Source of the DNA: Dietzia sp. ANT_WB102
GTDB lineage: Bacteria; Actinomycetota; Actinomycetes; Mycobacteriales; Mycobacteriaceae
Direction: 5' to 3'
DNA length: 64,000 bases
Assembly: GCF_008369165.1 (NCBI RefSeq)
Contig: NZ_VOBA01000001.1
Location: forward strand, 868,001-932,000
Of this stretch, positions 54,195 through 62,707 are shown piece by piece. The translations under genes and the position numbers were made by a program. The notes under the pieces are model-generated. The model did not search any database and was not told the origin of the DNA. It was given only the letters and a program-made list of their open reading frames with translations. Numbering within the stretch: the stretch's first letter is position 1; every line of letters begins with the position of its first letter.

Positions 54195-55811
54195 CTACTG
54201 TTCCGCGATTCCGGCGGCGGCGAGCGCCTCACGGGCCGCCGGTTCGGCGGCGGCCCGGTCGGCGGGCACGAGGCCCACGCGACTGCGCCGGTCCAGCACG
54301 TCGTCGACGGTGAGCGCCCCCTCGTGGGTGACCGCGTAGGAGAACTCGGCGCGGGTCACGTCGAGGCCCCCGGCGACCGACTCGAGCGGCCGGTCCAGCA
54401 GGCTCGCGCTCACCACGTCGCCGGCCTCCTGCCCGTACCGCGCGACCAGGGAGGCGGGGAGGTAGCCGTCGGCGGCCCGGGGCCGGGCAGTCCCGGCGGC
54501 TAGGGAAGTCCGGTCGCCCGCGGCGGGCCCGGTTGCCGCGGGATGGCCCGGCGCTCCCACCAGCGGCAGGTCGGCGGTGCGGCACGGCCCGGCGGGGATC
54601 CCGGTGCGCCTCACGACGAGGTCGACCGCCTGCTCGGCCATGAGCCGGTACTCGGTGAGCTTGCCGCCGGTGATCGTGACGAGCCCGTTATCCGAGGTGA
54701 GTAGGGCATGGTCCCGAGAGAGGTCCGCGGTGTTTCCGTCACCGGAATCGACGAGCGGCCGCAGCCCCGCGAACGTGCCCAGCACGTCGTCGCGGGTCAG
54801 CCGGGTCTCGAGCGCACGATTGACCACATCGAGCAGGAAGTCGATCTCCTCCTCGGTCGCCTCCGGTACGTCCGGCACCGGGCCCGGCGCGTCGACGTCG
54901 GTGAGGCCCACGTGAAGGCGCCCGAATTCAGCCGGGATGGCAAAGCAGAAGCGGTTGGTCTCACCCGGTACGGGCACGGTGAGCGCGCCGACGGGATAGC
55001 CCAGCGCGGCCGCACTGATCACCAGGTGGGTGCCTCGCGACGGACGGACACTCACACCCGGAGTGGTCTCGCCGGCCCACACTCCGGTCGCCGACACGAC
55101 GGCTCGCGCGGAGAGGGTGAACTCGTCGTCGTCACCCCCGGGCCACTCGTCACGCACAGTGACCTGCGTGCCACTCGCCTCGAGGACGCGCGCCCGGGTG
55201 ATCACCCGGGCGCCGTGACCGGCCGCGGTGCGCGCGACGGCGGTGACCAGGCGGGCGTCGTCGACGAGTTGGCAGTCCCAGTTGAGGTGACCGAAGCGCA
55301 GACCCTCGCGGCGTACGCCGGGCACGTACTCGGCGACGCGACGGGCGCCCAGGACGCGCGCCCCGCGCAGCCGGTCTGCGCTGGTCCCCGCGAGACGCGA
55401 CAGCAGGGTTCCCGCCACGAACCCCAGGCCTGGGAGGACGGCGGAGAGCGGCGTGGTGTCGCGGAACACCGGCACGACCTGGGCGAGGGGGCGCACGAGG
55501 TGCGGGGCGGTGCGCTCGAGCAGGATTCCGCGTTCGACGGCTGAGCGGCGGGCGATCCCGACGTTTCCGGTGGCGAGGTAGCGCAGCCCGCCGTGCGCGA
55601 GTTTTGACGACCAGCGGCTGGTGCCGAACGCCAGGTCGTGGGCCTCCAGCAACACGGTCTCGAGACCGCGGGAGGCGGCGTCGAGCGCGATTCCCGCGCC
55701 GGTGATGCCGCCCCCGATGACGATGAGGTCGACCGGGGTGTCGCGCTCGCGCAGGGCGGCGAGTTCGTGCGAGCGGCGGGCGGCGGATAGCGCTGTGGTG
55801 TGGCTGGTCAT
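54195..55811 (-). CDS. glpD: Glycerol-3-phosphate dehydrogenase, FAD-dependent
   Basis: 538 aa. N-terminal dinucleotide fold VIGGGITGAGIALDAASRGL, DLAFGTSRWSSKLAHGGLRY (signature), and a C-terminal lid with DRRSRVGLVPAD. It oxidises glycerol-3-phosphate to DHAP at the membrane and passes electrons to quinone. The gene layout equals glpD1 of M. tuberculosis (Rv2249c). Start at 55811 overlaps the TetR stop by four nt, so both are co-translated. Confidence 0.93.
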   Translation of the reverse strand: MTSHTTALSAARRSHELAALRERDTPVDLIVIGGGITGAGIALDAASRGLETVLLEAHDLAFGTSRWSSKLAHGGLRYLATGNVGIARRSAVERGILLERTAPHLVRPLAQVVPVFRDTTPLSAVLPGLGFVAGTLLSRLAGTSADRLRGARVLGARRVAEYVPGVRREGLRFGHLNWDCQLVDDARLVTAVARTAAGHGARVITRARVLEASGTQVTVRDEWPGGDDDEFTLSARAVVSATGVWAGETTPGVSVRPSRGTHLVISAAALGYPVGALTVPVPGETNRFCFAIPAEFGRLHVGLTDVDAPGPVPDVPEATEEEIDFLLDVVNRALETRLTRDDVLGTFAGLRPLVDSGDGNTADLSRDHALLTSDNGLVTITGGKLTEYRLMAEQAVDLVVRRTGIPAGPCRTADLPLVGAPGHPAATGPAAGDRTSLAAGTARPRAADGYLPASLVARYGQEAGDVVSASLLDRPLESVAGGLDVTRAEFSYAVTHEGALTVDDVLDRRSRVGLVPADRAAAEPAAREALAAAGIAEQ

Positions 55812-56437
55812 GGTAGGAGGTACCCCCTGATGAGTCGGTGGAGTTCGGCCCGCCAGGTGTCCGGGTCGAGTGGCGGGTCGGCGAGTGGCGCGGACAGGAC
55901 CGCGCCCTGGACGGCGATGTAGAGCATGGACGCGGTGGCGTCGACATCGCGGCCGGCGAGTCGTGGGTCCGCGGCGATGGTGTGCGCGAGGAGGGAGTGC
56001 AGGGCGTCGATGAGTCGGCGCTGCGACGTACCGAGGCGGTGGAGGAGGTACTCGGTGAGCAGGTGTGACTCGTGGAGGCGTAGTGCGTGGAGCAACGGGT
56101 CGGTGCGGACCTCGTCGGCCAGGGTGCACAACAGGTGGGCGAGTCCGTCGGCGTCCAGGGGTGCGGTTCCGGGCAGGCCGGGGTCAACGCGCGCGATGAC
56201 CCCGGTGAGCTCACGGGTGAGCAGGTCGACGAGCAGCGTGTTGATGTCCGGCCAGTGGCGGTAGAGCGTTGTGCGGCCGACTCCGGATCTGCGAGAGACC
56301 TCGACCATGGTTGTGCGGGTGGCGCCGACTTCGAGGATCAGGTCGCGGGCGGCGGTGAGTGCCCGATCGCGGGTATCACGGGCGCGGCCGGGGAGGGGGG
56401 TCGGGCGCGGTGGGGAGGACGAGGCGGTCGTGGACAC
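55808..56437 (-). CDS. TetR-family regulator (Rv2250c-like position)
   Basis: 209 aa. HTH: RDTRDRALTAARDLILEVGA then SRRSGVGRTTLYRHWPDINT. The C-terminal ligand domain is unremarkable. The GTG start at 56437 has AGGAGGAGG 7 nt upstream. It leads the glpD operon and is divergent from the FAD-oxidase gene, with one operator-like repeat between them (56498-56512). It would repress both in the absence of an acyl- or glycerol-derived ligand (inference). Confidence 0.88.
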   Translation of the reverse strand: MSTTASSSPPRPTPLPGRARDTRDRALTAARDLILEVGATRTTMVEVSRRSGVGRTTLYRHWPDINTLLVDLLTRELTGVIARVDPGLPGTAPLDADGLAHLLCTLADEVRTDPLLHALRLHESHLLTEYLLHRLGTSQRRLIDALHSLLAHTIAADPRLAGRDVDATASMLYIAVQGAVLSAPLADPPLDPDTWRAELHRLIRGYLLP

Positions 56438-56497
56438 AGGACCTCCTCCTTTATCGGGCCAGTCTGGATCGGGCAAGCGCCATTCCGCTGGCAAACG

Positions 56498-56521
56498 GAA
56501 CAGATTCTGTTCTACTGTTCC
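56498..56521. promoter_or_regulatory. TetR operator and leaderless promoter of the FAD-oxidase gene
   Basis: GAACAG-ATT-CTGTTC (56498-56512) is a perfect inverted repeat with a 3-nt spacer. A further half-site CTGTTCC lies at 56515-56521. The -10-like TACTGT (56513-56518) is directly next to the repeat and 6 nt before the ATG at 56525, so repressor binding would block it. Confidence 0.65.
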
Positions 56522-56524
56522 AGT

Positions 56525-58183
56525 ATGAGCGATCTTCACCCAGCTGACAATCCCGGTTCCGCCGGGTCCGACCTGCCGCTGCCCCCGATGGCACTGTCCC
56601 GTTGGGGCACGGACGCCGAGGCAAAAGAGCTGAACGACGACATTCGCGGCCTGCTGCGTGACGTCCTTGGGGTTACCGCGGAGAGTGGGGCGCACTTCGA
56701 CCCGGCCGCCGTGTCCGCCTCGCCGTCGCGACTTGCGGGGAGCGATCTCGCCGCGCTCGCTGACATCGTGGGGGCTGGCAATGTCTCCATCGATGACGCC
56801 CAGCGGCTACCGCGAGCCCGGGGAAAGTCGACGCCGGACCTGTTGTCCTGGAGGTTGCGACCGGCCGTGGACTGTCCCGACGCGGTGGTTGCACCGGGGA
56901 ACGACGACGAGGTTGCCGCCCTCCTGGAGTGGTGCGGACGCGAGGGGGTCGCGGTGGTCCCCTTTGGCGGTGGCACCTCCGTCGTGGGTGGGCTGATGCC
57001 GGATAGCGGTGGGCTCAGGGCCGTGCTCTCTCTCGACCTGGTGCGGTTCGACCAGCTCGAATCGATCGATCCGGAATCGGGCGAGGCTGTTCTCGGGGCG
57101 GGTCTGACCGGGCCGCGCGCGGAGGAACTGCTGGCCGAGCACGGGTTCTCTCTCGGGCACTTCCCGCAGTCCTTCCCGTACGCCACGATCGGCGGGTACG
57201 CCATGACCCGGTCGTCGGGACAGAGTTCGGCCGGGTACGGACGGTTTGACGAGATGGTGCGCGGACTGACGGTGGTCACGCCGGTCGGTGTGATCGACGC
57301 CGGACGCGCCCCGGCGTCGGCGGCCGGACCGGATTTGCGCCAGTGGCTCCTGGGATCCGAGGGGGCGTTCGGTGTGTGTACCAGGGTGCGGGTGCGGGTG
57401 CATCCCGTTCCGGAGACCGTCCGCCACGAGGCGTTCCGGTTTCCCGACTTCGCCGCGGGTGCGGCGGCATTGCGGGCGGTCGAACAGCAGGGCGCGGGCC
57501 CCACGGTCATCCGGTTGTCGGACGAGTCGGAGACGGCGATCAATCTCGCCACCGCGACGGAGGAGATCGGTAAGACGTCGGACGACGCCGGGTCCGGCGG
57601 CTGTCTGTGTCTGTGTCTGTTCGAGGGTACGGCCGACCACGCGGAATCACGTCACGCGGAGACTCGCGCGGTGCTCTTGGCGCACGGCGCCACGTCACTG
57701 GGTGCGGGGCCGGCCGAGTCGTGGGAGCACGGCCGCTTCGGCGCCCCGGTTCTGCGCGATTCGCTGCTGGACAACGGCGCACTGGTCGAGACGCTGGAGA
57801 CGGCCACCGACTGGTCCAACATTCCCGCGCTGCGCGACGCCGTGTCGCAGGCGCTGACCACCTCGCTCGAGGAGAGCGGTACCCCGGCGTTGGTCATGTG
57901 CCACATCAGTCACGTCTACCCGACTGGCGCCTCGCTGTACTTTACGGTGGTGGCCGGGCAACGCGGCGAGGACCCGATCGAGCAGTGGTACACCGCCAAA
58001 CGGGCGGCGTCCGAGGCGATCGTCGCCGCCGGCGGGACCATCACGCACCACCACGCGGTGGGCGTGGATCATCGTCCGTACCTCGCCGACGAGGTCGGCG
58101 AGGTGGGTGTGCGGATGCTCCGCGCTGTCAAGAACGCGGTCGACCCGCACGGCGTGTGTAACCCGGGGACGCTGATCCCATGA
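56525..58183 (+). CDS. FAD-linked oxidase, alkylglycerone-phosphate synthase-like
   Basis: 552 aa VAO-type flavoprotein. FAD-binding VVPFGGGTSVVGGL, SLGHFPQSFPYATIGGYAM and SSGQSSAGYGRFDEMV are typical of AGPS-like proteins, as is the C-terminal HHHAVGVDHRPYL His cluster. Human AGPS makes ether lipids; the mycobacterial counterpart in this position is Rv2251, a flavoprotein of unknown reaction. The lipid-kinase gene overlaps its stop (ATGA). Confidence 0.85.
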   Translation: MSDLHPADNPGSAGSDLPLPPMALSRWGTDAEAKELNDDIRGLLRDVLGVTAESGAHFDPAAVSASPSRLAGSDLAALADIVGAGNVSIDDAQRLPRARGKSTPDLLSWRLRPAVDCPDAVVAPGNDDEVAALLEWCGREGVAVVPFGGGTSVVGGLMPDSGGLRAVLSLDLVRFDQLESIDPESGEAVLGAGLTGPRAEELLAEHGFSLGHFPQSFPYATIGGYAMTRSSGQSSAGYGRFDEMVRGLTVVTPVGVIDAGRAPASAAGPDLRQWLLGSEGAFGVCTRVRVRVHPVPETVRHEAFRFPDFAAGAAALRAVEQQGAGPTVIRLSDESETAINLATATEEIGKTSDDAGSGGCLCLCLFEGTADHAESRHAETRAVLLAHGATSLGAGPAESWEHGRFGAPVLRDSLLDNGALVETLETATDWSNIPALRDAVSQALTTSLEESGTPALVMCHISHVYPTGASLYFTVVAGQRGEDPIEQWYTAKRAASEAIVAAGGTITHHHAVGVDHRPYLADEVGEVGVRMLRAVKNAVDPHGVCNPGTLIP

Positions 58184-59133
58184 GCGCGCAGCTCTCGGAG
58201 CGTCGGGTGAACGTGGTCGCGATACTGGTCAATCCCGCCGCCGGCGGGGGTCGCGGCGAGCGGATCGCCGCCCGGGCGGTGGACCGGCTCCGAGCACGCG
58301 GGCTCGAGGTCCGCCTCCTCTGCGGGGACAGTGCCGAGCAGTCGCTCGAGTTGGCCCGCGAAGCGGTCGCCAGTGGGGTGGACGCACTGGCGGTGTGCGG
58401 CGGCGACGGCATGATCTCGCTCGCGGTGCAGGCCCAGGTTTCCTCAGGGGTGCCCATTGGCATCATTCCTGCGGGTACAGGCAATGACCTGGCTCGTGAG
58501 TACGGCATCCCCCTGAACCGTCCGGAGGTGGCCGCCGACATCATTGCCGATGGGCTCGTCGAACGTGTGGATCTGGGCCGGGTGACCCCGGACGGCGGCG
58601 AGGCGCAGGTGTTCGCGTCGATCCTGTGTGCGGGACTGGATTCGGCGGTCAACCGTCGGGTCAACGAGATGACGATTCTGGGCGGATCGCTCCGCTACGT
58701 GCTGGCGGCGGCGTGGGAACTGCCCACCTACCGGCCCCGCCGGTTCCGAATGGTCTTCGACGGCGGTGAGACGCCCGCGGACATCGTCGAGACCGACGTG
58801 ATGCTCAGTGCATTCGCTATTACCCGCAGCTACGGCGGAAACATGAAGATCGCGCCGGACGCGGACCGCTCCGACGGGCTGTTCGACGTGGTGTACCTCG
58901 AGAAGATCTCTGCAGCGCGACTGGCGTTGCACTTCCCCAGGATCTACTCGGGCACGCATATCGGGATGCGGGGGTTGAAGACCCGGCGTTGTCGGACGGT
59001 GCGACTGGAGGCGGCGGACGTCGAGGCGTTCGCCGACGGCGACGCCGTGGCGCCCCTGCCGGTAACCGTCGAGGTATTGCCGGGGGCGGGCCTGTTCTTG
59101 GTCCCCGGCGAGTCACATCAGTCACATCGGTAA
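58180..59133 (+). CDS. Diacylglycerol kinase-family lipid kinase (Rv2252-like)
   Basis: 317 aa. The catalytic loop VCGGDGMISLAVQA and GIIPAGTGNDLAREYGIP are those of diacylglycerol and sphingosine kinases. The position matches Rv2252, which phosphorylates diacylglycerol and affects PIM synthesis. Start overlaps the FAD-oxidase stop by four nt. It would yield phosphatidate for phospholipid and PIM synthesis (inference). Confidence 0.93.
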   Translation: MSAQLSERRVNVVAILVNPAAGGGRGERIAARAVDRLRARGLEVRLLCGDSAEQSLELAREAVASGVDALAVCGGDGMISLAVQAQVSSGVPIGIIPAGTGNDLAREYGIPLNRPEVAADIIADGLVERVDLGRVTPDGGEAQVFASILCAGLDSAVNRRVNEMTILGGSLRYVLAAAWELPTYRPRRFRMVFDGGETPADIVETDVMLSAFAITRSYGGNMKIAPDADRSDGLFDVVYLEKISAARLALHFPRIYSGTHIGMRGLKTRRCRTVRLEAADVEAFADGDAVAPLPVTVEVLPGAGLFLVPGESHQSHR

Positions 59134-59227
59134 CGGTAATACTCGCTGGTCACAGGCTTGGCCCTGCGGTGCGCCCACCTCGTCACCTCATGGGCCAATC
59201 GGTTCGCGTCGATCCCGCCGAGGGGGC

Positions 59228-59836
59228 ATGATCACCATCATGCGCAACAGGCTCACCACGTCACTCGCGACCATCGCCGTCACCTCCGTCACCCTTCTGG
59301 GTGGGGCCGGGGTGGCGGCGGCACAGCCACTGCCGTCGTTCATTCCGCAGCACCTGATCCCCGCCCATCTGGTCCCCCAGGTGGACGGACTGGTCTCCCA
59401 GGTGCGCGCAGCATTGCCCCCGGAGGTGTGGGCGGGGGTCGGGTCGAGCGAGATGGCCTACCAGGACGTAGCCGGCCGGGCTGTCGCCGGCGGGTTGCGC
59501 GAGGGCATCATCCGCGAGATTGACTCCTATCGCATCGCCAACGGCCGTGGCGCTCTGGCCCCGAACCCGGAACTCGACCGCGAGGCCCAGGCGTGGGCCG
59601 ACCGCCTGGCCGCCCGCGATGAGGTGGTCCACAACACAGCGCTGCTCGGCCGCGGCTACGGGGAGAACATCGTCGCCGCCGGGATCCACTGTGGCGCAGT
59701 GTGCCTGGTTGACCTGTGGAAGAACTCGCCCGGGCACAACGAGAATCTCCTCGATCCGGGGTACCGCTCTGCCGGGATGGGCATCGCCCACTCCGGCAAC
59801 GGAAAAGTTTTCGTGGTACACAATTTCGCGTACTAA
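59228..59836 (+). CDS. Secreted CAP/SCP-domain protein
   Basis: 202 aa. Signal peptide (hydrophobic VTSVTLLGGAGVAAA, cleavage near AAAQP), a 60-residue linker, then a CAP domain: EIDSYRIANGRGALAPNPEL, GRGYGENIVAAG, and NSPGHNENLLDPGYRSAGMG. The cavity residues His and Glu are visible (VVHNT, YGENI and GHNENL). Two Cys (HCGAVC) may bond. The role of bacterial CAP proteins is mostly unknown. Start at 59228 (MITIMRN) or 59240 (MRNRL). Confidence 0.85.
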   Translation: MITIMRNRLTTSLATIAVTSVTLLGGAGVAAAQPLPSFIPQHLIPAHLVPQVDGLVSQVRAALPPEVWAGVGSSEMAYQDVAGRAVAGGLREGIIREIDSYRIANGRGALAPNPELDREAQAWADRLAARDEVVHNTALLGRGYGENIVAAGIHCGAVCLVDLWKNSPGHNENLLDPGYRSAGMGIAHSGNGKVFVVHNFAY

Positions 59837-59908
59837 AAACACGAACTCTGACTGAGTCACACGGTCCGGCAGCGGCGCTCCCATCGCGCCGAGACGACGG
59901 GGAGGAAC

Positions 59909-61711
59909 ATGTCCGAACGGATACTGCGAGCGCTGAGGCTCAAGACCGACCCCGGGGTGTTCTTCACGACTGTCGGGGTCATCCTCGCCTTCGTCGTCGT
60001 CACCTTCTTCGCCGGCGACTGGGTGGGCAAGGTCTTCGGGGCCGCGTCGGGCTGGATCATGACCGACCTCGGCTGGTTCTACATCTTCGGTGTCACCGCG
60101 TTCCTCGGCTTCCTCATCTGGATCGCGCTGAGCCGGTTCGGCCACGTCCGCTTGGGTGGCGACGGAGAGATGCCGGAGCACTCCACCCTGAGCTGGTTCG
60201 GGATGCTGTTCGCCGCCGGTATCGGCACTATCCTCATGTTCTGGGGTGTTGCCGAACCCATCTCTCACTTCGCCACCCCGCCCCGCGGGAACGTCGAACC
60301 GGGTACCACGGATGCGGCTAATGAAGCCATAGCGTTCACGCTCTACCACTTCGGTCTGCACACGTGGACGATCTTTGCCTTGCCGGCCCTCGCGTTCGCC
60401 TACTTCATCTACAAGCGGAAGATGCCGCCCCGGGTCAGCTCGATCTTCGCGCCCCTGCTGGGCGACAAGGTCTTCGGCCCTATCGGCAAGACGATCGACA
60501 TCGTGGCGCTGGTCGGCACCGTGTTCGGTGTGGCGACGTCGGTCGGGCTCGGGACGCTGCAGATCAACGCAGGCCTGAACGAGCTGTTCGGAATCGCCAT
60601 CTCGCCGGTGGTGCAGGTTCTCGTCATCGCGGTCGTCACCACCATCGCTTGCATCTCTGTGGCGCTGGGCCTGGAAAAGGGCATCAAGCGGCTGTCGAAC
60701 TTCAACATCGTGGTCGCGATCGCCCTGCTGATCTTCGTCGTGGTGACCGGGCCGACCCTGTTCCTGCTCAAGGGCACGGTCGAGTCGCTCGGCATCTACC
60801 TGGCGACCCTGCCGGAGTTGGCCCTGTGGAACAACGTGTTCCCGGCCAGCGATGACCTCGCCTCGTGGCAGAACACGTGGACCGTCTTCTACTGGGCGTG
60901 GACCATCACGTGGTCACCGTTCGTGGGAATCTTCATCGCCCGCATCAGCCGTGGCCGCACGATCCGTCAGTTCGTCTTTGGCGTCCTCGGACTGCCGGTG
61001 GCGTTCTCGGTGCTGTGGTTCGGGGTCTTCGGGATGGCCTCGTTCCACATCGAACTGTTCGGCTCCGGCGGTCTGGCCAACGCGGTGGTTGAGGACGGCG
61101 ATATTCCGGGCGCACTGTTCGCGTTCCTCTCGAACTACCCGTTGGCGACCCTTGTCTCCGGCATTGCGGTCCTCCTCGTCGTCATCTTCTTCACCACGTC
61201 CGTCGACTCGGCGTCGATGGTCGTCGACATGATGGCCTCCGGAACGGATGACGAGGTTCAGGCCTCGCCGACCCATCAGCGCGTCATCTGGGGCGTACTC
61301 ATGGGCGCTGTCGCCGCGACCCTGTTGGCAGGCACGGGCGAGGGCGGCCTGACCGCGCTGCAGGAGGTCATCACCGTCATCGGCCTGCCCTTCTTCATCA
61401 TGGGCTTCGTGATGATGTACAGCCTCGTCCGAGGGCTCAGTAACGACATGGGGGAGCGGCCGCCCACGGTCACCCGCCAGTGGCAGCGCACCTATTCGCC
61501 CGAGGCGCTCGAGAAGCACGAGGAGGCACCCTCTCCAGAGCCGGTGCATCCGCTGTACCGCATCCCGGAAGAGGGGGAGCGAGACGCCGGAGGCTCGGCG
61601 ACGGCCGGGTGCGACGAGACCGTCTGCGATATGCAGGCGGACGAAGGTGGGGAGGCCACCGGAGACGAGAACGCCGTCGGCGACAAGGAAGCTTCTACCG
61701 GCACGCCGTAA
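59909..61711 (+). CDS. BCCT-family betaine/choline/carnitine transporter
   Basis: 600 aa, 12 helices. GMLFAAGIGTILMFWGVAEP and the Trp-rich segment YWAWTITWSPFVGIFIARIS are family signatures. Uptake of compatible solutes such as glycine betaine or ectoine is likely. The C-terminal tail of about 100 residues is rich in Glu, Asp and Gly, and ends with two Cys (GCDETVCDMQ); BetP-type tails sense osmotic stress. Start at 59909 with GGGGAGG upstream. Confidence 0.93.
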   Translation: MSERILRALRLKTDPGVFFTTVGVILAFVVVTFFAGDWVGKVFGAASGWIMTDLGWFYIFGVTAFLGFLIWIALSRFGHVRLGGDGEMPEHSTLSWFGMLFAAGIGTILMFWGVAEPISHFATPPRGNVEPGTTDAANEAIAFTLYHFGLHTWTIFALPALAFAYFIYKRKMPPRVSSIFAPLLGDKVFGPIGKTIDIVALVGTVFGVATSVGLGTLQINAGLNELFGIAISPVVQVLVIAVVTTIACISVALGLEKGIKRLSNFNIVVAIALLIFVVVTGPTLFLLKGTVESLGIYLATLPELALWNNVFPASDDLASWQNTWTVFYWAWTITWSPFVGIFIARISRGRTIRQFVFGVLGLPVAFSVLWFGVFGMASFHIELFGSGGLANAVVEDGDIPGALFAFLSNYPLATLVSGIAVLLVVIFFTTSVDSASMVVDMMASGTDDEVQASPTHQRVIWGVLMGAVAATLLAGTGEGGLTALQEVITVIGLPFFIMGFVMMYSLVRGLSNDMGERPPTVTRQWQRTYSPEALEKHEEAPSPEPVHPLYRIPEEGERDAGGSATAGCDETVCDMQADEGGEATGDENAVGDKEASTGTP

Positions 61712-61741
61712 CCACCACCACCACCGGGCCTTGGCGGTGCG

Positions 61742-61960
61742 GTCAGTGGCCGCGCACGTCGAGCATCGAAGTCGGAGTAGGTGGGTAGCCCCCGGCGACG
61801 ACGGCGAACTGGTTCTCGAGTTCCGACGGGTCGATCTCCACCTGTTCGTACCCGGGATCCCCTCTTGACTCGTCGGCGACGAATCACATCTGGACGTAGA
61901 TGATCCCGCCGTGGCCCTCGGAGTCCTGGTGGACTAGCGACCCTGACAGCACCCTGCTGG
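61742..61960 (-). pseudogene. Possible ORF remnant split by a nonsense codon
   Basis: In a single minus-strand frame: SGSLVHQDSEGHGGIIYVQM, TGA (61886-61884), FVADESRGDPGYEQVEIDPS then ELENQFAVVAGGYPPTPTS, and the stop at 61742. Amino-acid composition looks protein-like on both sides of the stop. No start codon with a ribosome binding site was found and no family is recognised, so confidence is low. Confidence 0.3.
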
Positions 61961-62071
61961 TGTGGGGCTGGCGCCTTCCAGGCGGCGAAATTGCCTTCCG
62001 AGGCGGCCGTTCAATACGGTCGTCCAGAAAGTTTGTCTATCTGTCAGCAGAAGGGCGCCGACACAAGTACG

Positions 62072-62085
62072 GTGACGTATGTCAC
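62072..62085. promoter_or_regulatory. CRP/GlxR-like palindrome before a small gene
   Basis: GTGAC-GTAT-GTCAC is a perfect palindrome that fits GTGA-N6-TCAC, the core of CRP/GlxR-type sites. A -10-like TACGGT (62068-62073) overlaps it. It lies 22 nt before the start codon of the 41-codon gene. The regulator is not in the window. Confidence 0.45.
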
Positions 62086-62106
62086 ACGATGTGAGGAGGT
62101 ATTCCG

Positions 62107-62232
62107 ATGTTGCAGAACGCGCTGGTAGCAACGTTGCGGGTAGGCGTGGCCACCTACAGCGGGGTGGCGCAGATCGTCGTGGATAACACCCTCGGCCGGG
62201 TTCTCGACACCAACCCCAACAAAGTCCGGTGA
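62107..62232 (+). CDS. 41-aa small protein with strong Shine-Dalgarno
   Basis: MLQNALVATLRVGVATYSGV and then AQIVVDNTLGRVLDTNPNKV, ending in Arg. The ATG is preceded by GAGGAGG (62091-62097) with 9 nt spacing, one of the best ribosome binding sites in the window, and by a CRP-like palindrome. The first half is moderately hydrophobic and could form an amphipathic helix; the end is polar. No family is recognised. Real translation is likely from the signals, but its role is unknown. Confidence 0.6.
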   Translation: MLQNALVATLRVGVATYSGVAQIVVDNTLGRVLDTNPNKVR

Positions 62233-62277
62233 CCGCGACCGGCCGCTCCGCCGTGCTCCTCCGCGCGTTGTAGGCGG

Positions 62278-62556
62278 CTACTGACCGTCGGTCGTGCCGT
62301 CCGAGCCTCCGACCGCGCGGTCCGGTTGCTCGGGGCTCCGATACACCTTCTTCTGCTCCTCGCGCCGGGCGGCGTTTCCTCCGTCCGTCCCGGTCGCCGC
62401 CGTGGAGCCCGTTGCTTCTGCCTCCGAGTCGGCCTCGTCCGTACGGCGGGTGATGGCTCCGTCTCCGGCGACGGAGCCATCGATAGTGTTCCCGAGTTCG
62501 TCGGGAGACACCTCCGGGATGTGGGCGGTGTCCTCGGGTCGGGGCGAGTCGGTCAC
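62278..62556 (-). CDS. Acidic, disordered 92-aa protein
   Basis: Very rich in Asp, Glu, Gly, Ala and Thr (DELGNTIDGSVAGDGAITRR, EADSEAEATGSTAATGTDGG), with a basic patch ARREEQKKVYRSP. No domain. The GTG start at 62556 has GCGGAGG 5 nt upstream, which supports translation. Probably an unstructured protein; function unknown. Confidence 0.55.
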   Translation of the reverse strand: MTDSPRPEDTAHIPEVSPDELGNTIDGSVAGDGAITRRTDEADSEAEATGSTAATGTDGGNAARREEQKKVYRSPEQPDRAVGGSDGTTDGQ

Positions 62557-62707
62557 GGGTGCCTCCGCGGTCCTCGGGGTGAGCGCCGGTCGCCCGGCGC
62601 CGGGGTAGTGATGACAGTAGTCCCGTCAGCCCGGCCCCGTCGGAATCCCGCACCTGTGCCGCCAGCGGAATCCCGCCGCCGCGCCGCGGTGGCTTAGTCT
62701 TGTGCGC

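Larger units (their letters stand above)
61712..62106. other. 395-nt spacer with a possible broken ORF and a CRP-like site
   Basis: No intact gene. On the minus strand one frame reads EQVEIDPSELENQFAVVAGG and ends at 61742 (TGA). It is interrupted by TGA at 61884-61886, with QDSEGHGGIIYVQM continuing before it in the same frame. This looks like a coding remnant of unknown family, but no start is clear. At 62072-62085 lies the operator-like site of the next small gene. Confidence 0.5.
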
